A DNA stretch of 10,559 nucleotides, from positions 1 through 10,559 of the forward strand of contig JAFRUW010000003.1 of assembly GCA_017438675.1 (NCBI GenBank), written 5' to 3'. Numbering within the stretch: the first letter of the stretch is position 1; each line of letters opens with the position of its first letter. This DNA comes from Oscillospiraceae bacterium (GTDB taxonomy: Bacteria > Bacillota > Clostridia > Oscillospirales > Oscillospiraceae). Made by a program: the position numbers and the translations under genes. Positions 1 to 7,100 of the stretch are shown here, piece after piece. The notes under the pieces are model-generated. The model was not told the origin of the DNA. It did no database searches and was given only the letters and a program-made list of their open reading frames with translations.

Positions 1-373
1 AAACGATCTCGGCAATGCGCTCCGGCACGTTCTTGCCGCATGCTATATAGTCGAGGAACAGCAGGGGCTTCGCGCCGCAGCAGATGATGTCATTCACGCA
101 CATGGCAACGCAGTCGATGCCCACGGTGTCATGCTTGTCCAGAAGAAAAGCAAGCTTCAGCTTTGTGCCCACGCCGTCGGTGCCGCTGACCAGAACGGGC
201 TTGTTTATCCCCGTGAGATCGAGGCCGAACAGTCCTCCGAAGCCGCCGATACCCGACAGCACGCCCGGTGTGTTTGTCCTCTTGATATGCTGCTTCATAA
301 GCTCTACCGCTTTGTAACCCGCAGTGATGTCAACGCCTGCGGCTGCGTAGCTGCCGGAATAAGAATCCTTCAT
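1..373 (-). CDS. purM: Phosphoribosylformylglycinamidine cyclo-ligase (AIR synthetase), N-terminal part
   Basis: Cytosolic enzyme of de novo purine synthesis. It closes the imidazole ring of FGAM using ATP to give aminoimidazole ribotide. The first 124 residues are present and the rest runs off the left edge. The translation carries recognisable PurM signatures: an N-terminal YxxAGVDITAGYKAVELMK stretch (residues 9-27), a glycine-rich GGFGGLFGL (43-51), the nucleotide-site motif SGTDGVGTKLKLAF (63-76), and VGIDCVAMCVNDI followed by CCGAKPLLFLDY (84-109). The start ATG at 373-371 is preceded by AAAGG with 9 nt spacing and begins just where family members begin. It has its own promoter at 432-461. 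In many Firmicutes purM sits inside a longer pur operon. Here it is either first in its transcript or monocistronic, because the next gene upstream is the unrelated antiporter beyond 576 bases of non-coding DNA. Identification is secure. Confidence 0.95.
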   Translation of the reverse strand, partial: MKDSYSGSYAAAGVDITAGYKAVELMKQHIKRTNTPGVLSGIGGFGGLFGLDLTGINKPVLVSGTDGVGTKLKLAFLLDKHDTVGIDCVAMCVNDIICCGAKPLLFLDYIACGKNVPERIAEIV

Positions 374-431
374 TTTAAGTATCCTTTCTCAGTGATTCCG
401 ATGTGTCATCATCATATTTTTATACGTGATA

Positions 432-461
432 ATTATATCATGTCATGGTTTTTCCCGTCAA
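432..461 (-). promoter_or_regulatory. Sigma-A promoter of purM
   Basis: On the minus strand there is TTGACG (456-461), an 18-nt spacer and TATAAT (432-437). Transcription would start near 425 and leave a leader of about 50 nt before the purM start. I see no guanine or PRPP riboswitch-like structure in that leader. A 6-bp inverted repeat, tatcgt (469-474) with acgata (487-492), lies just upstream of the -35 box and could be a regulator site, but it is short. Everything here is read from the sequence; activity is inferred. Confidence 0.7.
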
Positions 462-524
462 TGAGCCATATCGTAGTATTTTTAAAACGATACTTGAACA
501 TTTCTGTAATTTTACTCAAACATA

Positions 525-554
525 ACAGCCGGCGCGTAAGAAGCGCCGGCTGTC
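525..554. repeat. Palindromic repeat unit, left copy
   Basis: Perfect 11-bp stem, acagccggcgc (525-535) with gcgccggctgt (543-553), and loop gtaagaa. The 30 bases 525-554 recur exactly at 902-931. On the minus strand the stem is followed by TTATGTTTGAG, too weak a U-tract to call it a confident terminator, although it could stop transcripts arriving from the antiporter side before they reach the purM promoter. Confidence 0.85.
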
Positions 555-597
555 AGACTGTAGACAAACCAAGATTACGAGAAAAAGCTTCGCAGAA

Positions 598-619
598 TTT
601 CGCCGCCGCAGCGGCGAAA
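598..619. repeat. GC-rich hairpin
   Basis: Perfect 9-bp inverted repeat, tttcgccgc (598-606) with gcggcgaaa (611-619), enclosing the 4-base loop cgca. Part of the hairpin mosaic. Neither strand shows a clear following U-run: the plus strand continues with aagagtt, and the minus strand with TTCTGCGAAGC and then a run of T. The minus-strand T-run sits too far from the stem for a standard terminator. Confidence 0.7.
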
Positions 620-633
620 AAGAGTTAAATCAC

Positions 634-666
634 ATTTTTCCCGGGAGCATGTATCACGGGAAAAAT
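634..666. repeat. Inverted repeat, 10-bp stem
   Basis: Perfect inverted repeat, atttttcccg (634-643) with cgggaaaaat (657-666), and a 13-base loop. One arm of each strand ends in a T-run, so a transcript from either direction would carry U residues within the stem rather than after it. It is one element of the hairpin mosaic and has no assigned function. Confidence 0.75.
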
Positions 667-686
667 ACAGGAAAGCCGCAAACGTG

Positions 687-747
687 CAAATTGAATTATC
701 CTCCTTATTACATCAATTTGAAGCCCAGCGAAGCGGGTTCAAATTGA
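687..747. repeat. Three alternating copies of an 8-bp arm with two competing hairpins
   Basis: caaattga at 687-694, its reverse complement tcaatttg at 713-720, and caaattga again at 740-747. The middle copy can pair with either neighbour. The right-hand pairing is longer: ten perfect base pairs (713-722 with 738-747), then ccc/ggg, and at the tip gcgaagc (728-734), a heptamer known to form an exceptionally stable DNA mini-hairpin. On the minus strand the loop of the other hairpin contains a perfect Shine-Dalgarno-like AAGGAGG. No credible gene follows it. Confidence 0.7.
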
Positions 748-847
748 AGAGGAGGAGCGACGCAGCGGGTGAGCTTTCTCGTTTTACGTGGAAGCGAGCT
801 TAGCGCAGTCCGCGACGACGAGCGATGCAGCGGCGCATTACCCCTAC

Positions 848-875
848 TCAAAACAAATCGCAAGATTTGTTTTGA
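848..875. repeat. Perfect 12-bp hairpin with GCAA loop
   Basis: tcaaaacaaatc (848-859) pairs with gatttgttttga (864-875) around a gcaa tetraloop, which on the plus-strand RNA would be a GNRA loop. It is directly followed by the next hairpin at 876 with no intervening base. On the minus strand, reached by transcripts from the antiporter, this AT-rich stem is the third hairpin after the stop codon and contains U-rich arms. Confidence 0.8.
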
Positions 876-900
876 AGCATGTCGACTTTGTCGACATGCT
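876..900. repeat. Perfect 11-bp hairpin with ttt loop
   Basis: agcatgtcgac (876-886) pairs exactly with gtcgacatgct (890-900). Each arm carries GTCGAC. It abuts the hairpin at 848-875 and is one base from the palindromic unit at 902, giving three consecutive perfect stems. Confidence 0.8.
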
Positions 901-901
901 C

Positions 902-931
902 ACAGCCGGCGCGTAAGAAGCGCCGGCTGTC
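902..931. repeat. Palindromic repeat unit, right copy
   Basis: Exact second copy of the 30-base unit at 525-554, with the same 11-bp stem and gtaagaa loop. It begins 19 bases past the antiporter stop codon in the direction of transcription, where a terminator is expected, but no U-tract follows on the minus strand (GAGCATGTCG instead). It may act as a transcript 3'-end stabiliser or a weak terminator helped by the two hairpins behind it. Confidence 0.85.
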
Positions 932-949
932 GGTCACGGTTTCAGGTTA

Positions 950-1888
950 TTAAAGCGTAAATGCCAGGTATCCGACGTACGCCGCAAGAAGAAGCCCGCC
1001 CTGTATCTTGCTGCCCTTTTCCCTTATAAGGAGCGGCACGAGAGCGATAAGGATGACGCCCAGGCATACTGGCATATCTATGGAAAAGCTCTGTGCGGGA
1101 ACGGGGATATTCTTTCCGGAGACAACTGAGCAGAGGGGCAGGATAAGAGAAAGGTCGATGATATTCGCGCCCACGATGTTGCCGATGGAAAGATTGGTCT
1201 CCTTCTTCCTTATAGCGGTAATTGTTGTAACAAGCTCGGGAAGGGATGTGCCGATGGCAACCATGGTGACGGCAATAATGCGCTCCGGCACCTTAAAGAA
1301 CTCGGCAATGGCACTGCCGCCGTTAATGAGAAGCTGGGAGCCGCCCACAATCGCAGCCGCCCCGACTACGAACAGGATGATGTTCTTTGTCAAATCCTTC
1401 TTCGTGATCTCGGCCTTTTCCGAAGTCTGCATTTCACTCTTGCCGTTTCTGACATTCAGGACCATAAAAACGGCAAACAGGATCAGGAGCATAATGCTTG
1501 CCCATGTTGTCAGGCTGCCGTGCATGGAACCCAGAATCAGGAGAGCCGCGCATCCGATGAGGATAACGCACTGATTTATGTACTGTCTGCGCTTTATGAT
1601 TATGGGCAGGAAAAGCAGTGAAAGCGCCATAATAAGGCCGGTATTGGCCGTTACGGAACCCACCGCGTTGCCGATTGCCATATCGATCTTGCCCTGCGCC
1701 GCAGCCATCATGGACACGATCATCTCCGGCATGGTGGTGGCAATACTGACGATGGTCGCGCCGATAATGAATGAAGGCAGACCGGCAGCACGGGCGATCC
1801 AGCTTGCGGCGTCCACAAACCAGTCGCCGCCCTTTATGACAAGGGCGATACCGACGGCAAACAACAGCACAGATACCCAGATATTCAT
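950..1888 (-). CDS. Sodium/calcium antiporter of the CaCA family (YrbG-like)
   Basis: Integral membrane exchanger of 312 residues, close to the usual length of about 320 for bacterial YrbG/NCX_Mj-like proteins. It has about ten hydrophobic helices and two inverted alpha-repeats. The alpha-1 region spans residues 43-90, with TTMPEM carrying acidic E55 and then GNAVGSVTANTGL. The alpha-2 region spans 207-250, with GTSLPEL carrying E218, then SIGNIVGANIIDLSLIL with D245. The paired glutamates match the ion-binding acids known for this family. The alpha-1 copy deviates from the usual GTSLPE and GSN motifs (ATTMPE and GSV), while alpha-2 keeps them better. A hydrophilic loop at 147-168 separates the halves. 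The start ATG at 1888 has AGAGG 7 nt upstream and a near-consensus promoter at 1934-1962. It is probably a cation extruder, with Na+ as the coupling ion by family inference; the transported ion is not proven. Confidence 0.88.
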   Translation of the reverse strand: MNIWVSVLLFAVGIALVIKGGDWFVDAASWIARAAGLPSFIIGATIVSIATTMPEMIVSMMAAAQGKIDMAIGNAVGSVTANTGLIMALSLLFLPIIIKRRQYINQCVILIGCAALLILGSMHGSLTTWASIMLLILFAVFMVLNVRNGKSEMQTSEKAEITKKDLTKNIILFVVGAAAIVGGSQLLINGGSAIAEFFKVPERIIAVTMVAIGTSLPELVTTITAIRKKETNLSIGNIVGANIIDLSLILPLCSVVSGKNIPVPAQSFSIDMPVCLGVILIALVPLLIREKGSKIQGGLLLAAYVGYLAFTL

Positions 1889-1933
1889 AACAAAACCTCT
1901 TTTTTATTTATTAATTTATTTATTAGCGTGGAT

Positions 1934-1962
1934 AGTATACACACCGATTGTTAAACCGTCAA
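1934..1962 (-). promoter_or_regulatory. Sigma-A promoter of the antiporter gene
   Basis: Minus-strand TTGACG (1957-1962), an exact 17-nt spacer, and TATACT (1934-1939). The predicted start near 1927 gives an A/T-rich leader of about 39 nt with AGAGG 7 nt from the ATG. The -35 box lies in the loop of the inverted repeat at 1941-1985, and the right arm of that repeat almost touches the -10 box. A protein bound there would be expected to block or steer RNA polymerase. Confidence 0.72.
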
Positions 1963-1985
1963 CCGGATTCAGATTAAATCGGTGT
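1941..1985. promoter_or_regulatory. Inverted repeat over the antiporter promoter, candidate operator
   Basis: acaccgatt (1941-1949) is the exact reverse complement of aatcggtgt (1977-1985), with 27 bases between. An 8-base direct repeat, tgttaaac, also occurs at 1949-1956 and 1983-1990. The structure starts 8 bases past the stop codon of the lipoprotein gene, so it could double as a 3'-end hairpin for that operon, but no U-tract follows it on the minus strand. Placement over the promoter favours an operator role. Confidence 0.5.
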
Positions 1986-1993
1986 TAAACATT

Positions 1994-4051
1994 CTAATCC
2001 TGAAGCGCGTTTTCCCAGCAGGTTGTTTCCGGCCAGCCTTCAGTGTCCCAGCAGTCTCTTATGCAGCTGAAGTAGTATTTGAGCTTTGCCTGGATGTGTA
2101 CGCTTTCAAAATACTGCGGCAGATAATCATCCGACAGGATGGCGTTTTCAAAGAGCCTCGCCCGGTCCTCAGTGGGGAAGGTTTTGGAATAGGCATCCAC
2201 AAAATACACATAGTCGGAATCATCGGTCCTGTAGTAATTATCATCCCAGGATGTATACTTCTGGTCGGCGGTCTCTTCATATTCCACACCTTCTCCGTCC
2301 ACATAGCTGTAATTGTATTCAAAGTCTGCGGGATTCAGGGCGCACCATTCCTCATCGGTGAGCCTGTCCTCGGAAATAAGCCTTGTGTCTATAACATGAC
2401 TGATCTCGTGACAGAAATTGCTGACGTTCGAACCGTCGTTCAGGACGTTCATAACAACCATGGCATAGCCGGAGCTGGTATATGTAAAGGCGGCAGGCAT
2501 GGCCACACTTTCGTCGCCTGTTGAATGGGCCTCTCCGCAGAGGTAAAAGTTTATTCCCCTCAGATAGTTGCTGTTTGAGAACTCGAAAAAGAACCCGTCG
2601 GGGAACAGCTTCAGCGCGGTTTCAAGATCCCTGAGGCCGCTGTAAATATCCCTGTCATTGTAAACCATCTCAACATCATAGTCAACGAATTCTATATCCG
2701 CTGCGTCGCCGTAAAAGATGCTTATTCCGTATTCCTCCTCCAGTGACTCGGCGTATTCCGTGTTGGAATCATACGGTCTCTCATTATTCGGGGAAGACAG
2801 TCTGAACTCCACCTTATCGGTTTCGCTTATGGGCTCATCCAGCCGTTCCGCGGCGTTCGTATTCCACACAAACACTGCGCCCATATATTCATCGCCAACA
2901 ATGCCGAAAACAAGGTATCCGCTGTCATAACTGTTTTGCAGGCTCCCCTTAATATAGACATTCTGGATTTCCCCGGTGTCATCAGACGGTTCGAACTGTA
3001 TGTCTCCGAACTGTGAATAATCAAAATCACTCCTGCAGATGACCGTCCCGTCAAACAGATCGTAAGCCGTGACACCGCATGAGCTGCCGTCATTTGACTT
3101 GAACTCAAACATGCGGTCATCCTCGGTTATATAGTAAAGGCTCCCATCTGTGCCGATCACCCCGGCGTCGAGACTCAGAAAGCCGTCCGTCCCGCCTGTG
3201 AGATCATGAAGCTCGGAACTGAAGGTGCGTCCGCCGTCATACTTCATGGTCCCGGCAACGAACGCCCCTCTGTCGAGATCGTATTTTACAAGCTCGGCGC
3301 CGCTGTCATGGGTATAGTACGAATACTGGTCAGTCGTCTCGCCTATGATCTCAAGGGTTTCCATATCCGCCATGAAATACACATATTCCTCGGAAAACAG
3401 TTTATTGCCCTGAAGTACAGCCACCCTGCCCTCATCAACGAGCTGGTCAAGACTGATGTATGCAAACACGTCCCCAAGATCAAGAAGGGTGTTTGTCTTT
3501 GACTGCGCGAAGGAATACTCTGCCAGCTCGCAGGCGTAATCTGTATTGACTGTATAGATAAGGCTGTCGCGCTTCCGGGAATAGGCCATGGAGGAGAAAT
3601 CGATATCCCCTATATTCAAAACCTGAGCCGCCAGATAGTCCTTTGAAAACCTGTACGCCAGCTCATTTACGTAGTCACATATTACAAGGGGATCGGCGGA
3701 CAGCGTCTCAATGCTGTAAAAGCCGAAGGCCCCGTCCCCCTTCTGAAAGGTGCCGGTACACTCCTGAGTCAGCCTCCCGGTCTCAAGATCGTATGTGACT
3801 ATCTGATAGCCGTCATCCGTCTCGCCCTGCATGATCATAACAACGGTGTGATCGTCCTTCATATCGGCTGTGTATATACCTTTGCCGGACTCCGCGGGTA
3901 TTCTTATAAACTCCCGGGGTTTGTTCAGGTTTTCAACGATATCGGAGACGATGTTAATTATCTCTCCCTCGCCTCTTCTTATAAGACTGCATCCGGAGAG
4001 CATGGAAAGGCAGACCGAAACAAAAAGTATAAATGCAGTTGTTTTTTTCAT
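1994..4051 (-). CDS. Surface lipoprotein with propeller-like region and C-terminal HExxH zincin-like domain
   Basis: 685 residues. The N-terminus is a lipoprotein signal, a KK pair and hydrophobic core ending in lipobox L18-S-G-C21, so the mature protein should be lipid-anchored on the outer face of the membrane. Residues about 45-430 are rich in short beta-type stretches of the form VYDL/DG and YxY, consistent with a WD40- or NHL-like propeller, though no strict repeat is obvious. The C-terminal domain has FCHEISHVID, giving a zinc-site HExxH at 548-552, and a downstream PTEDRARLFE whose E628 is a plausible third ligand. All six cysteines of the last 181 residues (505, 547, 570, 663, 667, 678) fall in this domain, suggesting disulfides. 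The ATG at 4051 has AGGAG 5 nt upstream. It lies 51 nt behind the LRR gene and is probably the last gene of the operon. The family name is not recognised; peptidase activity is inferred from the motif only. Confidence 0.85.
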   Translation of the reverse strand: MKKTTAFILFVSVCLSMLSGCSLIRRGEGEIINIVSDIVENLNKPREFIRIPAESGKGIYTADMKDDHTVVMIMQGETDDGYQIVTYDLETGRLTQECTGTFQKGDGAFGFYSIETLSADPLVICDYVNELAYRFSKDYLAAQVLNIGDIDFSSMAYSRKRDSLIYTVNTDYACELAEYSFAQSKTNTLLDLGDVFAYISLDQLVDEGRVAVLQGNKLFSEEYVYFMADMETLEIIGETTDQYSYYTHDSGAELVKYDLDRGAFVAGTMKYDGGRTFSSELHDLTGGTDGFLSLDAGVIGTDGSLYYITEDDRMFEFKSNDGSSCGVTAYDLFDGTVICRSDFDYSQFGDIQFEPSDDTGEIQNVYIKGSLQNSYDSGYLVFGIVGDEYMGAVFVWNTNAAERLDEPISETDKVEFRLSSPNNERPYDSNTEYAESLEEEYGISIFYGDAADIEFVDYDVEMVYNDRDIYSGLRDLETALKLFPDGFFFEFSNSNYLRGINFYLCGEAHSTGDESVAMPAAFTYTSSGYAMVVMNVLNDGSNVSNFCHEISHVIDTRLISEDRLTDEEWCALNPADFEYNYSYVDGEGVEYEETADQKYTSWDDNYYRTDDSDYVYFVDAYSKTFPTEDRARLFENAILSDDYLPQYFESVHIQAKLKYYFSCIRDCWDTEGWPETTCWENALQD

Positions 4052-4102
4052 TCCGACTCCTCTCCTCTGACAGACAAATGCATTACGCCGTTTGCCCGAC
4101 TG

Positions 4103-7100
4103 TTATTTCACATCCGCTGTCTCCTTCACGCTGTCTTCCGCAGCCTCCGGAGAAACGTCCGCTTCGGTTTTCTTTTTGAACTTCGGGAGCTTGAAGGTTT
4201 TTTTCGGTTTTTCACCGGCGGTTTTTTCCTGATCCGCGATCTCCGGCTCTTCGGATTTTTTCTCGTCGGATTTGGGATTCACATGTCTCCCTTTAAGAGA
4301 TGTGATACGGCTTCTGCCGGTGTTTTCGTGCTTGCCGGGTATCTTCGCGTTTTCATCGGATTTCTCCGCAGCAGCCGCAGCCGCTTTCTCGGCATCTCTG
4401 ATTTCAACGGTTTCATCCTCCGAGGCACTCTTTTGCTTCGGAGCCTTTTTCTTCCTGCTGCTGTTCGGTTTTCTGACCTGCACAGGACCCTTTGTGCTCT
4501 TCTTGACCTGTTTTTTGGACTTTGAAGCGGACTTTTTCCCGGCTTTGCCCGTCTTTTTTGCAGGTTTTTCCTTTTTAAAGAGGCCCTTTGCTTTTGCGGG
4601 TATCGCTTTAATCCGTTCCCCGAAGCTCACCTTTTCGCCGCTGTTGTCATCTGCACCGCCGCGCCCGGATCTCATGTACAGCATGATGGCAAGGCCGCCC
4701 AGCACGGTTACGGCAATGGCTGCTATTGACGCGATCAGGGCGCCGCTGCCAAGAGGCTGTCCCAGGTCGGTCTCCGGGTTGTTGGTGTAATACATGCGCA
4801 TGTTCTTTGAGGATCCGGAAAGGCTGCTCACACCGCCGCTGATGCTCTCTACTGCTTTCCAGTCGTCACTCTCGATAAACGAACCTTTGCCCGTATCGTC
4901 GTTGCGTATGCCGATCATGATAATCGGCTCTCCGGCGGAAACATCCTTGGTGGTGCAGAGATACAGGCTCTCCCCGGACTCATTTCTGCAAATCGGCTTT
5001 GACAACAGATAGTATGTCACATCCCCGATGTCCAGTGACACGTCCGGATGGGCAGCGGTAGTGGCATACAGTCTGATATCGGTGACGGCCTCGGTAATGT
5101 CGTTTGTCATGGAATAACCCACAAAGGAATAATCGGGGCCGGGATCGAGATCGATCTCAATGATGTCGAATGTTCTGTCGCCGATTGCGGCCATGGCGGT
5201 CTTTTTCCCCGGGCCGGCGCCAACATAAATGTTTTTCAGGTAGTAGGAAATCTTGATCACGTCGGTGAGGGACTCGTTGTCAGCGCCTGTACTGAGGACA
5301 GCAAGCTCGTCTTCCGTGCCCACGTAGTCCGCAAATTCGATGGCGCAGCCCTTGAAAGCGCCGTCGCCTATCTCCTGAACAGTATTCCTGATGATTACCC
5401 TTTTCAGATCGGCGCAGTTTTCAAAAGCGCCGCTTCCTATCTTTTCGCAGTTCAGGTCAATTGATTCAATGCCGCCGCAGTTCGCAAATGCCCTGTCACC
5501 TAATGTTACAACGATAGGCATGTCGATTGAAAGGGAAAAACAGTTCTCAAAGGCGCTTGCGCCGACATTTGTTACCTTCTCCGTCCCTTCGACAGACCGA
5601 AGGTTGTTGCAGTTCATGAAAAGCCCGTCGCTGATGCTTGTAATGCCCTCCGGCAGAACGGCGGATTTGAGGTTCCCCAGATCGGCAAAAGCGTAGGCGC
5701 CGATATACGGCATCCGGCCGTCAATGGTAACGGATGTCACCGTGTCCTTGTAGCCGTGCCAGGGAGCTTTACCCACTTCAAAGTCCTCCATGGCTTTGTC
5801 GCCGCCGATGTTGAGGATGCCGTTCACCGAAACGCTCCACACATTGCCGTTTGCAAGATTGCCGCCGTCTATGTAATCGGCGGATATCCTGTTATCGGCA
5901 AGAAGAGGATTATCGATCCCTACAAGGACTTTTTTCCACTTGGCAAGGTAGCCGGCATATCTCACCTGCTTAAGGGAGGTACAGCCGTAAAAAACCGACG
6001 TTCCCACCGTTCTTAAACTCGTGGGGAGGACGCAAACCCTGAGGCCGGTACAGTCGGCAAAAGCCCTGTCCTCTATGGAAACAAGTCCCTCCGAAAGCTC
6101 CAGCTCTGTTATGGCGGTGCATCCGCTGAAGGACTCCTTGCCCAGGGTCTCGAGATCGGTTGGCAGTTCTATTGACTTCAGCGCCGTACACCCGTTAAAT
6201 GCCTTGTCGGATATCTTCTTCAGATCATGATTGAGCATGATCGTTGAAAGAGATTTGCATTCCGAGAATACTCCCTCGCCCAGTTCCTTTACGGATTCCG
6301 GAAAACGCACGGCAAGAAGCGATTCGCACTTTTCAAAAGAGTAATCTCCCAGCTTTGTCACACCGTCGTGGATCGTAAGGGTCTGGAGGCTCTTGCAGCC
6401 GGAAAGAAGTCCTTCGGGGACTTCATTGAGTCCCGCGGGTACGGAAAAAGTACCCAGGTCCGAGCAGTTTTTAAAGGCATTTGGACCTATCTCCTCAGTG
6501 CCGGGAGGAACATCCGCTGAGTGAAGGCTTGAGCAGCCTTCAAAGGCGCTTTCACCTATGGATTTGACGCTATTCGGAATGCTGATGCTATAAAGAGAAT
6601 AGCAGTCGCGGAAGCAGTTATCGGGGATCTTTGACGTGTCGCCGGACATGGACACAACGCTTAATGACGAACAGCCGTAAAACGCGCCGGTTCCCATTCC
6701 GCCGTTTACTGTGGCCTTGTAAAGGCTGCTGCAGTCTCTGAAGGCGTAGCTGCCGATATATGAGGCATAGGACGGCATCCGCTGCAGGGAGTAGCACCCG
6801 TCAAAGGCGTGACTGCCTATGGTCCAGACACTGTACGTGCCGGAAATACTGCTCAGGTTTCCGCAGTCGGCAAAGGCGTAATCGCCGATGCTCTCCACAT
6901 CGTAACCGAATTCCACGCTGTACACCTCATATGATATCTCGTGCCAGGGTGCGGGATATGAGCTGGAATAATCGTACATGCTCCCGGTGCCGACGATGTA
7001 CAGATTCCCTTCCCAATAGAAATAAGTCAGGTCATCGCCGCATGAGCCCACATAGCTGAACGCCTTTGCCTTGGGCGCGCTCACCGTGAATGCTGCAACA

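Larger units (their letters stand above)
525..931. repeat. Composite intergenic repeat region made of tandem hairpins
   Basis: This is the bulk of a gene-free stretch of 576 bases (374-949) between purM and the antiporter. It contains at least seven inverted repeats: 525-553, 598-619, 634-666, 687-720 or alternatively 713-747, 848-875, 876-900 and 902-930. The outermost two are the same 30-base palindromic unit in direct orientation, so the block is bounded by identical repeats. Between them sit degenerate copies of GAGCGAYGCAGCGG. No convincing coding sequence lies inside; the open frame from 769 simply translates the hairpins. The antiporter transcript must end within or near this block, although no hairpin is followed by a good U-run. 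It resembles composite dispersed intergenic repeats of the REP or MITE sort, but I cannot confirm other copies from this window. Confidence 0.75.

Noticed and set aside
374..425. Riboswitch in the purM leader
   Set aside because: The leader is only about 50 nt and has no paired structure resembling a purine or PRPP/ppGpp riboswitch.
131..628. 165-codon plus-strand open frame
   Set aside because: It begins antisense to purM, crosses the purM promoter, and ends in the hairpin region. purM on the minus strand has clear family motifs, so this is a shadow.
902..930. Standard Rho-independent terminator for the antiporter gene
   Set aside because: The stem is strong and well placed, but the minus-strand sequence after it is GAGCATGTCG with no U-run. 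It is listed as a repeat only.
525..931. CRISPR array suggested by two identical 30-base palindromic repeats
   Set aside because: Only two copies, 347 bases apart, with no regular spacers and no cas gene nearby.
769..960. 63-codon plus-strand open frame starting with GTG after AGGAGGAG
   Set aside because: It translates the hairpins at 848-930, gives an arginine- and cysteine-rich peptide without protein-like pattern, and ends inside the antiporter gene on the other strand. The purine-rich start context is part of the repeat.
3848..4525. 225-codon plus-strand open frame rich in F, L and R
   Set aside because: It is antisense to the lysine-rich tail of the LRR gene and the start of the lipoprotein gene. 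Its phenylalanine and leucine richness is what lysine and glutamate codons give on the other strand.
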